From assembly GCA_002099365.1 (NCBI GenBank), contig MSED01000004.1, positions 1,364,001 to 1,428,000 on the forward strand: a stretch of 64,000 bases of DNA, read 5' to 3'. The stretch comes from Phialophora verrucosa (Eukaryota; Ascomycota; Eurotiomycetes; Chaetothyriales; Herpotrichiellaceae). Shown in pieces: positions 43,699 through 54,709 of the stretch. The notes below the pieces were generated by a model. It was not told where the DNA came from. It made no database searches and was given only the letters and a program-made list of their open reading frames with translations. Numbering within the stretch: the first letter of the stretch is position 1; the number at the start of each line of letters is the position of its first letter. A program made the position numbers and the translations under genes.

Positions 43699-46353
43699 TC
43701 AAAACTTCTCGGCCAGAATCTTCTTCAACTGCCCGCTTTGAGCCTCGTATTTCATCACCTTCTCCTGGCTGGCCATCGCCTTGTGCAGACACCATTGGAT
43801 GCGGGGCTTCAATTCGCTCGGTGTCCCTGGCATCTCGCCCAAAGTCTTCAGTTCCGCCTCGTATTTCTCCACGTTTTTGTTTTCCATGCCGATCAACTGT
43901 GTCAGAATCGCGAGATCGAGCCTGGCCTTCAGAACTTCGTCGTCCGTCAAGTATTCGAATGCGGATTGGTACACCGGCTTCCCTGGTTTGATGCCATACG
44001 GCCGCCCGTTCTTCGACGTAATGGATATCAACTCGGCCTGCTCCAAAGCTTGCAGCACCGTCTCCCCGTCCTTGAACAGGTCGTTGAGGATGAATTCGTT
44101 GTATCGAAGAGTTTCGTTCGCCGCCAGCTCCTTGATCAGCAGCCATGCTTGTTGAGGGGTCCATTTGCGGGTCGACACATCGACGTCAAGCAGATACATT
44201 TTCAAGATCTCCGACGCCGACTGCTCGATGATCTGACGTACGGCTTCTAGTTTCTTGCGTTAGCACAAATACACGGTAGCAGCGGAAGATTGACCTACTG
44301 CCGGGTGATTCGCCAGTTTTGATTCTTCTAGCGAGGAACTCCAGATCTGTGAGTCGACCTCCCAGCACTTGTATCACGCTGTCCAGCTCGTCGAGATCGC
44401 TCCGCCTTTGCGAGGCAGTGACTTTCTCCTCACCCGTCGGCGCCGGCTCCTCGGTGTCAACTTCAGCATCCAGGTGTTTTATGACGAGTTTCTTTGCCAC
44501 TTCCGGGGAACAGTCACTCAGAGTGATCTGGCGGAATACTCGATCCGGCAGGGCTTTGCTAAGTGATTTGGAGAATGAAACATCCGTCGTCAGGAAAATC
44601 ACGTGGGCGATATTCTGCGTCGTCAGAACGGCAGCCCATTCTCCAATCTTGTCGTAAACCATACTCGCCGAACCCTCGTTATTTTTGTGGAGGAAGTTGT
44701 CAATCACTACCACCGGGCGACACTCCGGGTGGGCTTCAAGCCATTCGTCGTCGGCCATCTGAGGATCCTTGTCATCCTTCTTACGTGGGGCCAGTGCGAT
44801 CTGCTTCAGGGCAGTGGTCGTGTTGCCCCAGATCTTGGCCAGCTGATTGTCCAATGTCTCGGAAAAACCAGCCTTCGTACCGATCGTGGCTGTTGCAGCA
44901 AGATCGACCATGCTACTGATACTATTCATCCAGGAGAATACAGGTTTGTAGCCGACTTCTGCAGCGGCTGCAGCGATGGTGTTGCTGTCTCCCCGGGCTT
45001 CCTGGATCTTTTTGCAGTCAATAATCAGAGTATGTGGGCGGTTCTTCAGTGCTTGGTCCACCACCAGCTCTTTCTTTCCGGCACCGCGAGGCCCTTGCAC
45101 AACTATAAAGGTATCAGCAGTCTCGATCAGCCAGGTCTTTAGTTGGTTGATTGCGCCCTGGCGGTCCTCCCAAACAATCAAGAGATTCTCATCTTCACGC
45201 TTATCCTTTCGGAATCTGATGATGTCGTAACCGCGCAGCAGCTGGCCTCTGACCCACTTGATAATGGGCTGATCCTCCAAATGTAAGCCGTGAGTAATAT
45301 GCATTCTGATGAAGAAGGTCCTTATCGGATCGAACACAGCAACTGAGGCGGCCGTAAGAAGGGCGACCAGTATAGGAATGACGATTCTCGGGTGGTTGGT
45401 CATCCATTCCCAGATCCAATTCGTTCTCTTCTTTGACTCGTAGCTCAATTTGAGTAAGGTCCCAGTCTTTCCTCCTCCCTCTTCTGGGGGCACTACGTAG
45501 CCATGCATGCAGTTCTTCGCCATGGTTGAAAACCTGACGCGTGTATAGTCGATGGTCCCATACCTCGGCGTGACTTTCGAGTCAGAGGGTTGTGAGGCAA
45601 TCTCTGAGAGCTTGCCATATCGGCGAAATAACGAGTACAACGTCTCCTGAGTCAATTCGGCGGCGGTATTTTCTGGGGCGGTGGGTAGAAATTCCACCTT
45701 GAGTCTAGGTGTGGGCAGGCGATATAGATCCTCAATCCACGGTTTTCCTTGCACTAGGAAAGCCCTGACTCTCCTGAACGGATTGAACCAGGGTGTAATG
45801 GGCTTCTCCTGTAGATACTGCTTCAGTGTGCTTTCCAGTTCGGAGGCATTTATTCCTTCGTCATGAGAGAACTTGACGAATGCCCCTCCCTCGCGCAGCC
45901 GGGGTAGAATCTTTTCAACACGTAGAGGTAGGCCTTCGGGCAGAGCTCGTTTGATAATACTGCCAGGGTCGGCTAGCGCAAGATTGGGATGGTTGACCTT
46001 GCTAAGGGAATCTGCCAAAAACTTGTCTGGGTTCAGGTACGGGATACGGTTCAGCCATTGCAGCCGTAGCGGGAAGACATCTGCGATGCGGTCAGTACAG
46101 TCCTTCAAACTGTTCGCCTCTAATCCGCCTTACTGTCGAAGAAAAAAATCCCTTCATTCTTCTGGGTCAGGATGTGGCCTGATTCGTTGTCGCCAGATTC
46201 GGTGGATGTCGTCCTCCTGCCCGCTGCAACTGCTGGCGCTCTGATTGCTGGTCGAGCAGTCCTCCCTGTGTAGAGCAGTTGCCTTCTGGAAAGAGTTGTC
46301 AGGAGAGGACCCGGACGCCCCAAGGAGCGTCCAGCATTCCCCGAGAGTATCAT
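43699..46353 (-). CDS. YME2: mitochondrial escape protein 2 (Yme2/RNA12)
   Basis: Inner-membrane mitochondrial protein linked in yeast to mtDNA maintenance and nucleoid structure. Exons 46353-46134, 46080-44299 and 44246-43699 join to 849 residues, very close to yeast Yme2. The N-terminus MILSGNAGRSLGRPGPLL with later RRQLLYTGRTARPAIR is a mitochondrial presequence. GHILTQKNEGIFFFDN then joins across intron 1 to VFPLRLQWLNRIPYLNP, the conserved start of the mature protein. An RRM-like segment (LKVEFLPTAPEN to DYTRVRFST) is followed by one membrane helix (RIVIPILVALLTAASVAVF). The C-terminal RNA12/AAA-like ATPase domain carries the P-loop VVQGPRGAGKKELV. The final exon is helical (MYLLDVDVSTRKWTPQQAW) and ends LKKILAEKF. 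It is divergent from the EMI1-like gene with 346 bases between starts. Confidence 0.95.
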
Positions 46354-46699
46354 CGTCACAGTCCTCTCAGCATCGTAGGAGTGAAGGTCTATTCATGTCC
46401 ACAAGTCTTAGCAGTCCTCTAGGCCGACAGGGGCTGTTGATGATGAGAGCTTCGAATCCCCAAGAACTGATCTAACGAGTCGGCTCTCATGACCACAAAA
46501 GCTTGCTGCCCGCCATCACCAGCTGCCAGCTGCGCATCCAGTTTGGCGGGCGCGTTTTCTCGATGACGTAGAAAATGTAAATCTGTGGCTGCTTTTGTGG
46601 CTGTACATTTTGCGCTGTGGCTTGAATACTTTGGCATTTTCTACGCGTTACCAGTGCCATCAGCATCTGTTCCTTAGAATAAAGGCAACTGACTCGAAG
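46354..46699. promoter_or_regulatory. bidirectional promoter, YME2 and EMI1-like genes
   Basis: Only 346 bases separate the two start codons. Both proteins are probably mitochondrial, so a shared promoter is reasonable, but no specific factor site is claimed. Confidence 0.5.
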
Positions 46700-47377
46700 A
46701 TGAGCTGGTGGTGGAAGTCGGCGACAGGCCCTGGCAGTGAGAAAGGGGACAACACTGCTGTACCCGTCTCGCCAACTACGAAGGAAGCCGTGACAGCTCC
46801 CGCCGCCGCAGTTACCACTCCTCCTGTTTTCGAGCCCGTCGCGCGCGCTCTGAGCCGAGAACAGCAAGCTGAGCAGGAATGGGCCTTATTATTGAAGGAG
46901 CTGCAAGCAGAAGCAAACGCTGGGCAGGCTGAGATGACAACGTCGGGCCAACAAGAGACAGGACCGCAGACAACACCCACCCAAACTGACATCTCTCCTC
47001 ACTCGTTATACCCAACCGACATGTCTTGTCGGTCCTCATTCGATTATGCAATGTTCTGCCAAAGCTTTGGAGGTCAATTCGTCAACGTGTACCGTTACGG
47101 CACCTTCCGCTCATGTTCGAATCACTGGGACGACTTTTGGCTCTGTATGAGAACCCGGAACTGGGACAGAGCGGACCGCGAGAGAGCCATTCAAGAGCAT
47201 TACCGGAAAAAGGCAGTCAAGTGGAAGACTGGCCCCAGTAGTGAAGACATATGGGAAGTCAGAACAGAGCCAGTCAAGAATCCCATCTCTGGAAACTTCG
47301 CTGAACTCGAGGCCGAATTGGAACGGTTGAAGAAGGATAATCCGGCTGTACCAGAACCGTGGAGTCCAGCACAATAG
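46700..47377 (+). CDS. EMI1: Emi1-like DUF3128 protein with twin CX9C motif
   Basis: A single exon encodes 225 residues from ATG 46700 (MSWWWKSATGPGSEKG); the upstream open frame starts with a non-ATG codon. The conserved block at about residues 105-195 reads YPTDMSCRSSFDYAMFCQSFGG and RSCSNHWDDFWLCMRTRNW, with two exact C-x9-C pairs, then REHYRKKAVKWKTGPSSEDIWEVR-type sequence. This is the DUF3128 family of yeast Emi1, named for a role in early meiotic gene induction. The twin CX9C layout is that of intermembrane-space proteins folded by Mia40, so mitochondrial location is a fair inference. The N-terminal 100 residues are low-complexity Ala/Thr/Gln-rich with a short helix (QAEQEWALLLKELQAEA). 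Confidence 0.85.
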   Translation: MSWWWKSATGPGSEKGDNTAVPVSPTTKEAVTAPAAAVTTPPVFEPVARALSREQQAEQEWALLLKELQAEANAGQAEMTTSGQQETGPQTTPTQTDISPHSLYPTDMSCRSSFDYAMFCQSFGGQFVNVYRYGTFRSCSNHWDDFWLCMRTRNWDRADRERAIQEHYRKKAVKWKTGPSSEDIWEVRTEPVKNPISGNFAELEAELERLKKDNPAVPEPWSPAQ

Positions 47378-47704
47378 GCAGGATATACCAGTGGACACTT
47401 CACCACTGGCCCTTGACTTGGATGAAAATTCACTTTGGACATAAACGGCTTCGGCTGAGTCGTACGTATTCCGACCTTCTCACAGTCGCCAACGTTAAAT
47501 TGAGGGTAGGCTGTCGTGAGTACGGTTCACCTCTTGAACTAGGACCTTCACTTCACTGCCACCCGCTCAGGCCGGAATATTCACGGTCGCTGGAAACATC
47601 TAGCTAATCAACTCTGCTCCAACCACGATTGGCAGTCTCTCGCTTTTGTCTCCTCACACCTACCTGAACCAACCCCCCATTTTCTGATCGTCCAGCTGGC
47701 AACC
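47378..47704. other. short intergenic region
   Basis: About 330 bases between two plus-strand genes. No supported feature. Confidence 0.5.
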
Positions 47705-48844
47705 ATGCAACCAATACTTCGGATTCGCATGGCGGAAGAGCCACTCTCTCTGACACCTCAACGAGCTTTCGGCCACGCAGACAACCTCCTCCAGCAAGCC
47801 GCAGCTCTGCGAGAAAAAGCTGATGCGCTCCAGGAGCAAGCCAATTTCATGCGTGACCGAGCCGATACCCTCACCAAAACCGCAGAAGGCCTTCAGGAGA
47901 TCGCTCATCAAGACCGAGACGCTATGCAGGTCATGTGGGACAAAATACTACGCACGTCGAAGGATGATTTCGAGCTGTATGTGTCTGACTCCGCTCATGC
48001 TGCTCGTTTCAATGAGATGGTGACGCGCGTTGAAGATGGGTTGGTCAATGTAGACCAGATGAATCGATTTCTCGGCCACTTTCTGGATTTCGTCGGTAGT
48101 GAGAATTATCGGAGGTCAGCAGCACCTGAACCAGAGAGTCCAACAGACTGCGAGCAAGCGGCCGAGTGCCTCTTGGAGCCGGAGGCAACCTGCAAACCAA
48201 CCTTGAAACGACCCATCTCAACCGCGAACGAAGAAGATGAGGCTGTTCTATACCCCCTTACAAGGGCGCTCAAGAGGATGCGATACAACGAAGAATTAGG
48301 ATCAACTTCGGGTAGGGAAACAACCCTAGGGCCTGTTTCAGACGTACCTGCGGAACGCACAGGGTGCAATTCTGAAGCTTCGACGAACGCAGAAGAAAGG
48401 TCCGAAATGGACTCGGACTCAACAGCGAATACAGAATCTGACGACCACCGGCTTGGATCTGAGACATCGGACTTGTCTGATGAGGAGGGAAACAAATCTT
48501 CGGTATCGATCGACACTCATACTACAGCGGCAGCCTGTGACTCCGTTGATGAAACCTCCTCGGCGGTCGAAGGTGACTCGGAATCTGAATCCGGGCGGTC
48601 CTCTGCATCGAACAGCACGTCAGCATCTTCGTCAAGTGCTGATTCTACCAACAGTATTGTGGTTCAGGGGGCCAAAGGTCGTCCAGAAAGAACGAGTCAG
48701 AATGCCAGCCACGATGCGAGCAAGACGATAGTGGCATCGAAAGCCCAAAAGGATAAGAAGCCAAAGACGAGTGCTTCGAAAGGCGCAAGCAAGGTGGGAA
48801 TGAAACAACGGCCAGGGTGGGTGCACCGAGTGAACAGAACCTGA
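47705..48844 (+). CDS. uncharacterised protein with N-terminal coiled coil and Ser-rich tail
   Basis: A single exon encodes 379 residues (MQPILRIRMAEEPLSLTPQR). Residues about 22-80 form a strongly heptad-like helix (ADNLLQQAAALREKADALQE, then FMRDRADTLTKTAEGLQEIA). An ordered segment follows (DKILRTSKDDFELYVSDSAH, then VDQMNRFLGHFLDFVG). The last 250 residues are disordered, very rich in Ser, Glu and Thr, with an acidic centre and a basic end (KAQKDKKPKTSASKGASK). I do not recognise a family. Codon use and composition look like a real gene, and the organisation suggests a structural or nuclear role, without further evidence. Confidence 0.65.
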   Translation: MQPILRIRMAEEPLSLTPQRAFGHADNLLQQAAALREKADALQEQANFMRDRADTLTKTAEGLQEIAHQDRDAMQVMWDKILRTSKDDFELYVSDSAHAARFNEMVTRVEDGLVNVDQMNRFLGHFLDFVGSENYRRSAAPEPESPTDCEQAAECLLEPEATCKPTLKRPISTANEEDEAVLYPLTRALKRMRYNEELGSTSGRETTLGPVSDVPAERTGCNSEASTNAEERSEMDSDSTANTESDDHRLGSETSDLSDEEGNKSSVSIDTHTTAAACDSVDETSSAVEGDSESESGRSSASNSTSASSSSADSTNSIVVQGAKGRPERTSQNASHDASKTIVASKAQKDKKPKTSASKGASKVGMKQRPGWVHRVNRT

Positions 48845-49217
48845 GACAACTCGTCCTCAGTATTTCGGTTGTAAATCTGTGTTATAACCAGAGCTGGCGG
48901 TGGCGATGGCCATTTAGTGGCAGGTTTGGTGAACCCTCACAGATCGGCAAGATGAAGATGAAATGAATACCAAGAAGGTGTTCTCATCTTCACTCACTTC
49001 ACCCTTGACTCAGTTGAATAGCAGATCGATCTTGTCACTTGACGTTTTCGCCGCAGAAGGCGCACCATTCCAGAGGTCGACATCAGCTCTTCTTCAAGTG
49101 TTCTATTTCTCAATCCCCTTGATTACGGCCACCTCTGTGTTCCGCTCCTCCATCACTTCTGTTCACTTCTGCCATATGTTCTTTGATTTCTGGCTTGTTT
49201 TATCTCTGCGTCTCATT
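48845..49217. other. intergenic, or 5' coding extension of the next gene
   Basis: About 370 bases. The part from 48963 is open in frame with the following gene and starts with ATG; its Phe/Ser/Leu-rich translation looks like leader sequence rather than protein. Confidence 0.4.
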
Positions 49218-50168
49218 ATGGCGGCTGTCTCAGCCTGCTCAAATCTGCACTATCTGGAGGCCGATTGTATCGATGAGCAATATAAAGTCCTTCATGTCCT
49301 TTCCGACGACATCCACTATGCGGCGAACATCCTCAAGTACAAGGTCTACGACATTGAGAACCGATCTTTGGCTGTTAGAAAGGCAGCATGGGAAGCGAAT
49401 GCGACCGATCGGTACCGGGGCAGAATCCTGGCAAACTTGCAGAGCGAAGAGAAATTGCAAGCAAAACAGATGCTGAAGAATAACGCGATGATGCTCGATG
49501 TCGCTGAGAAGGTCAAGATCGGTCTGAAGACTCTAATCGAGATTGTCTGCACAACCCCAGATGCTGTTCAGGCAGGCTTGGAGGGCCACGAGGACCTGTC
49601 AAGAAGCGACATTGAGGTCGAGTCGGAGCCGATCTCACTCGGAAAGCCGAACCTGGGTCCTCCACTCGAAGACCAACTAGCCAAGGAATTGACTCACGCG
49701 CGACACGTCTTCGTTGACTCCAGCAAGTTTGTCCCCGTCAATTTCCGGGAGGTATCAACTCCAGTTCAGCGCGAAATTCGGCCTGAGAGGTACGAGACTG
49801 AAAAACCGCGACATGTCAAGACAGTCTGCTCCATCGACGATACCCTCATGTCCAAGTGCCAGGAAGCCACGAAAGCTCTATACAGCATAGTGCAGCCTAC
49901 GGATGTTCGAAGCGGACCTCAATGCAGCAAGGTCAAGGTATTCTCTCACGTTGAGATCCCAGTCGGATTGGCTATGAAGAAGCGGAAGGAGGGAGCTGAA
50001 TGCGCTCCATCACCAGCACGATCTTACAGCATGGAGCAAATGGAGAAAGAATTACTGGCCTGGGTTCCAACCGATATCAGCGTGCTGCCATCTCTACCGG
50101 TTGACAGGCACTTGAAAGGGCTGATGATGCCAGACGCGGAGAGAAGTCAGCGAGGCCGCGCATACTAG
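49218..50168 (+). CDS. uncharacterised protein
   Basis: A single exon encodes 316 residues if translation starts at ATG 49218 (MAAVSACSNLHYLEADCIDE), or 401 if at 48963. The first 110 residues look like an ordered helical domain (YKVLHVLSDDIHYAANILKY, then EEKLQAKQMLKNNAMMLDVAEKVK). A linker and a second ordered patch follow (DQLAKELTHARHVFVDSSKFVPV). The C-terminal part has MEQMEKELLAWVPTDISVLP. No catalytic motif, signal or membrane segment is visible and I recognise no family. It follows another unrecognised gene in the same direction. Confidence is in its being coding, not in any function. Confidence 0.6.
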   Translation: MAAVSACSNLHYLEADCIDEQYKVLHVLSDDIHYAANILKYKVYDIENRSLAVRKAAWEANATDRYRGRILANLQSEEKLQAKQMLKNNAMMLDVAEKVKIGLKTLIEIVCTTPDAVQAGLEGHEDLSRSDIEVESEPISLGKPNLGPPLEDQLAKELTHARHVFVDSSKFVPVNFREVSTPVQREIRPERYETEKPRHVKTVCSIDDTLMSKCQEATKALYSIVQPTDVRSGPQCSKVKVFSHVEIPVGLAMKKRKEGAECAPSPARSYSMEQMEKELLAWVPTDISVLPSLPVDRHLKGLMMPDAERSQRGRAY

Positions 50169-51208
50169 GAAGAGCTTGGGAATGGACTCACATCACCGAC
50201 CCACACGAGCTGAGGACCAGGAGCTCTTGAAAGGAGTGATCTGGTGATAAGATGCGTCGCATGGGCTCTCACTTCCCAGACAGGGAGGTGAAGTGCTGCT
50301 GGGAGGGCGAGTGGTGCTCGAGAAACGACACCGTTTACTTGTCCTACCGTCCGTGCATGGTTGGATGCTGCGATGCTGCCGACGACAGGTGTTGCCATTT
50401 TGGAATTTTCATGGTTACACAAATCTCGACTCTTTTGGAAAGAGAAATTGCGGCGCTTAACATGACCATCTGCCACATTTCAAAAGTACTTCAGTCAATT
50501 GAATGCGACAATCATACTCTTGGTCCGACTTCGTCCGATCTTTCGTCCATCCTTGAGACGTAAAGTGCCGCTTTTGCAATGCAGTCCGCGGACCATAGTC
50601 TCGTGCTTCATTACAAGCCAATTCTCATCTCGGTTTCATGTCTACAGTGCATTAATCACTGGGAATCGTGGATAAGTCCGCTACACAAGCGAGAAACAGA
50701 TGTTTCATGTGGTCGCTGATGCTTTTGTGACCTTGGTGCTGACATACCTTATTATTCAATCATTCTCTGCCACTCTGCATAACCTCCGCCTGAAAGATTC
50801 ATCACAACCCCCTGCACTTCCTAATCTCGATTCGCATCATGCATAATTACCACACCGTTTGACATCCTCAGCGCGCAGCGTCACGCCGGCGGACAGAACG
50901 ATCCATTGGTCCCCGGGACCATACGATGACGCCGCCTGCGTTGCAAGGCCGCTGTCGAGAGAAAAGAGTGATGACCGGTGAGTCTCCATTTTGCCTGGCG
51001 TCCCAATGAGGACGAACCCCATGCCACGTCAACAACGCTATGATTCACCGGCAAGAGGCCCGTGAAGATATAAAGGGCGGAGGGCCTTCATCGAAATGGT
51101 GGGCGAAGCAGATCTGTAGAAGACAATCTCTCTGGGCGGATCGAAAGCAGCCATTACCATCCAAACCCGTCACAGGTGTCCAGCTTCAAGCTTGCTCCTA
51201 CTTCCAAC
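50169..51208. other. intergenic, promoter of NmrA-like gene
   Basis: About 1 kb between two plus-strand genes. A plus-strand frame at 50252-50563 (103 codons, Cys-rich, real ATG) overlaps a similar minus-strand frame; neither has a signal peptide or family resemblance. Confidence 0.45.
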
Positions 51209-52428
51209 ATGGCTGTCACTATCAAGAAAGTTGTTGTTCTCGGGGTATGAAGATTTGCAATCCGACATGCTTGATTCCCCGGGAACGCCTTCTGACATGA
51301 CCGTGTATAGGCATCAGGGAACATGGGCAGGCCCATCACGGCCGCGCTCGCTGCAGCAGGCTTCACCGTGACGGCTGCGTCACGGACACCGGGGACTAAA
51401 TTCTCGGACCCATCTATCATCCCAGCAGTTGTTGACTACAGCTCGCTCTCTTCTCTCACAGAAATCTTCGAAGGTCAAGATGCCGTGGTCGAAGCGATTC
51501 CGCCCAACTCTTTGCACCTTCAGGGCATCATTGTCGATGCTGTACTTGCGTCGGGAAGCGTGAAGCATATCATCACGCCAGACTTCGCGGGCGACACCTT
51601 CAACGAGCATATCACAGAGTTGCCACTGTACGTTCCAAAGGTCGATGCGCAGAAGGTGCTGGAGGAGAAAGTGAAGGCCACAGACGTGAAGTGGACTGCC
51701 ATCATTACGGGAGGTTGGTATGACTGGGGTGAGTGCGTCCGATCTCAAGCCTGCTCGAGGGCCAGCTCTTCCCTCATCCCACCTTTCGAATAAAAGGCCA
51801 GATACAGGACACATCGAAGCTAACACCCTTTCTCTCGCCTGATGTACAGCAATTCCGCTAGGGTACTACTGGATCAACCCTCTCACAAATACTCTCGTGG
51901 TCTACGGCTCTGGAAACCAGAGGCACAGCATGTGCCGTGTCTCGACTGCCGCCAAAGCAGTGTGCGATGTCTTCAACGACCCGGCGAAGTTCGCGGACCG
52001 AACCATCTACGTAGCTGACTATACGGTAAGCATGAACCAACTGGTGCCATTGCTAGAGGAGGCCAGACCAGGCTGGAATGTGGTCAAAGTCGACCTGGAT
52101 GAGATTCTCGCGTCGGCCAAGAAGTTGTGGGACGAGGACACAAAGAAGGGCCTCACCGTGAATTTTATGTCTCCTGGTAAGTGAGAGACGGTAGTGCTTC
52201 TTCCTGCTCGCCCGATCGGTATACTAATGCCATCACTTTTGTGATCGCACAGCATATAACATGCTCGGCACGTATGGAATATTCGAAGAAAACAACAGAT
52301 ACAACGCCGACTTTGAGAAGCTGATTGAGCCCGGCAACGGCTATCAGAAATCGCTGGATGAACTTAGACAAGAGCTGAAGGCGCTGGTTGCGGAAAAGGG
52401 CGTTGGCCTGGAATCTTTAGCTAGATGA
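51209..52428 (+). CDS. NmrA/isoflavone-reductase-like NAD(P)-binding protein
   Basis: Four exons, 51209-51244, 51311-51728, 51850-52176 and 52253-52428, join to 318 residues. Splicing exon 1 to exon 2 creates the dinucleotide-binding start MAVTIKKVVVLGASGNMGRPI, an atypical short-chain dehydrogenase G-x-x-G-x-x-G fold. FTVTAASRTPG, GQDAVVEAIP and VKHIITPDFAGDTFNEHI follow, in the place where the family carries its active or regulatory loop. TAIITGGWYDW joins to AIPLGYYWINPLTNTLVVYG at intron 2. The C-terminus SPAYNMLGTYGIFEENNRYN is typical of fungal NmrA-like proteins. Members are NADP sensors (NmrA) or reductases of aromatic compounds, and the role here is open. It converges on a 2-oxoglutarate oxygenase gene. 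Confidence 0.9.
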
Positions 52429-52627
52429 ATATCGCTGCACGCATCGCGGGGATCATGCCGACGACAAACAGGTAGGATGCTCTGCTTTAGCACTTTGCGC
52501 TTCCTTCATGTGTTCTTTCACCGATATTCTCGTCGGAAGTGACGCCCCAAGCGCTGCAAATCAGGTATTCCGACCCGCTGGGCGCGAATTCTGATATTGC
52601 GTCTGCCTGCTCTTTTTCGTCGACCGT

Positions 52628-54111
52628 CTAGCCATCATCCTTGACATACTTGTCATAGACATCGGCGTACCACTTTTTGCCAACATCCCCTACGCACATT
52701 TTCGTTATTAGTCTGTACGGCACCCATCGGACACGAAAGAAAAAAACTAGCAACAACAACGAAAAGAGGATGGATTGATTTTGATTTTGTCCGACAAGCA
52801 AACAAGCAAACAAACCACAAGCGCAAGAAAAACTCGAGAAAGCAAAAAAAGAAATACTGTAAACCGAACAAAAAACTCACGATGGCTCCTGATTTTCGTC
52901 CTCAACTGCGCCTCCCCCCAAGTGTCGTATTTGCCCTTCAAGAACGGACTGTCGACCTTGCTGGCCTCCTCGCTCTCGAGCCCCTCGCCCCATCTGTGCC
53001 TCCGTTCGTCAAACTGCGCCCACAAGCTCATGAAGTCCCGCTTCCTGAGCCGCGGCTGCACGCCCTGGAAGAACGGCACGCTGTACCGATCGAACGGGCC
53101 CCCGGAGGGAAGCAACACGCGGTGCGTCGTCGCCTTGCACAGGCCGTTGGTGACCACTTCGAAGGCTTGGCCCATGTTCACCACGAAGGTGCCGGGGACG
53201 GGGGGCACGTCGAGCCAGGTGCCGGATTTTGTGAGGACTTGAAGGCCGTTGCCGCTGCCGCCGCCGCCCACGCTTGAGGGGTGATGACGACTTGAAGCCG
53301 CAGAAGCCGGGGGTTGGGTTTGTAGCAAAAACGTCATCCAGCCGGAAGAGTCCTTGTGAGGGCCTACGCCTTGGATCCAGCCCGCCGGAACGTGACCGCC
53401 ATCCGGAGGAGACTGATTTGTCGAGGGAGAGGGAGAGGCGTCCCCCGAGCTGGACGATGACCGATAATGCACGACCTTGAGCCGATCCTGCGCGCCGGTG
53501 AAACGTTGCAAGACGCCGCTCTCCACCGCGAGGGCTTCCTCCACGAGGGCCAGAAACCTGGCGCTCAGTGCCTGCATCTCGTGGATATACGCCTCGACCG
53601 CGTCCTTTAAGCGCTCCACTGTCGCAATTGTGGCGTCGTCACCGCCGCCGCCGCCGCCGTGGTCCTCAACATCCCGCCGGGAGTCGACGAATACGGGCCA
53701 CTGGTTTGGGCCCAACAAGCGCGTGGACAGGTCGTCGTCGTCGGCGCCATTCTCATCCCGAACAGACATCTCGTTGGCGAACTCAAGTTGTTCGCGCTGG
53801 TCCCGACTTCCGGCCGTAGTTTCGTGGCCAAACGAACTATATCCCAAGAAATGGGGCGAGTTGATCAGCGAGGCCGAGGATTTGACATGCTCGGGGAGGT
53901 CGAAGAGCGCGGGGAGCAACGCCAAAAGGTTGTCCACGACGGCGGCGTCGACGCCATGGTCGGAGATGTAGAGGAAGCCGATGTCGAGGAGCGAGTGGCG
54001 GAGTTGGGCGAGGAGGTCGGCGCGGACGGACGGGGCAGAGTCGGGAGAAGCCTTGCTGAGCTGGATTGTGGGGATGGAGTCGGGCTCAAGTTCAGATCGA
54101 GACTCGGGCAT
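52628..54111 (-). CDS. 2-oxoglutarate/Fe(II)-dependent oxygenase (isopenicillin-N-synthase-like)
   Basis: Two exons, 54111-52881 and 52689-52628, join across a 191-base intron to 430 residues. The second exon restores the ending SHRDVGKKWYADVYDKYVKDDG. The N-terminal DIOX_N part includes LLAQLRHSLLDIGFLYISDHG. The jelly-roll core has GVGPHKDSSGWMTFLLQ with the His and Asp ligands, GTFVVNMGQAFEVVTNGLCKATTHRVLLP with the distal His, and DRYSVPFFQ with the Arg that binds 2-oxoglutarate. All four residues are present, so the enzyme is expected to be active. Two low-complexity inserts (a Gly run near residue 155 and Ser-rich stretches near residues 220 and 275) lengthen it. The substrate is unknown. 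Related fungal enzymes act in secondary metabolism, flavonoid-type oxidation and thymine salvage. Confidence 0.92.
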
Positions 54112-54709
54112 TGTGTGTTCTTCTGGGAGAGACGAGAGACCGAGGGTCGTCTCTCACTGTCGTGGATTTAGTTACCATGGACGACCGAGCTGGGGGAGGA
54201 GGGAGTAGGAAGTTGATGAAAGATGAGACGAGATGGGAAAGGAAGTGGAATCAAGTACTGTAGATCCAAGCACGCCATTGTAATACTCGTGACTCCTACA
54301 GTTCCAGCCACAGTCCACAAGTCAGAAGTGGTGCAGAGCGGGAGCGCTTACGTAAATGACGTTCGGAAACTCTGGTGAACTATTCGGTTGGTGAACCAGT
54401 AGAGACACAAAGGTCACGCAGCAACCCAAATGACAACACGGAGGTGAGCTTCAATGACTCTTGATTATGATTAAGCTATGTGAAAGGCTGACATGCACAC
54501 CAAGTGGTGCGTGTCAATGAGTGGATGCCGTAATGAACGTCCGCTGTAGCGATGATTGATTCCCAAGTGCCACCGATCTGATCTGGTAAGCAAACCTGTT
54601 CGTTCCCAATCTTGGTAACAATGATCCCATCCAAGGTTCGTCGTAGAGACAATGCGTTCATTCTGCTTCCAACATCATTCACATAGGGTATTTTTGCATG
54701 CACTTTCGC
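54112..54709. other. intergenic, promoter of the 2OG oxygenase
   Basis: About 600 bases upstream of the oxygenase start. No supported feature. Confidence 0.45.

Noticed and set aside
50252..50563. Cys-rich 103-codon frame as a secreted peptide gene
   Set aside because: No signal peptide, Cys confined to one part, and it overlaps an equally long antisense frame; likely chance.
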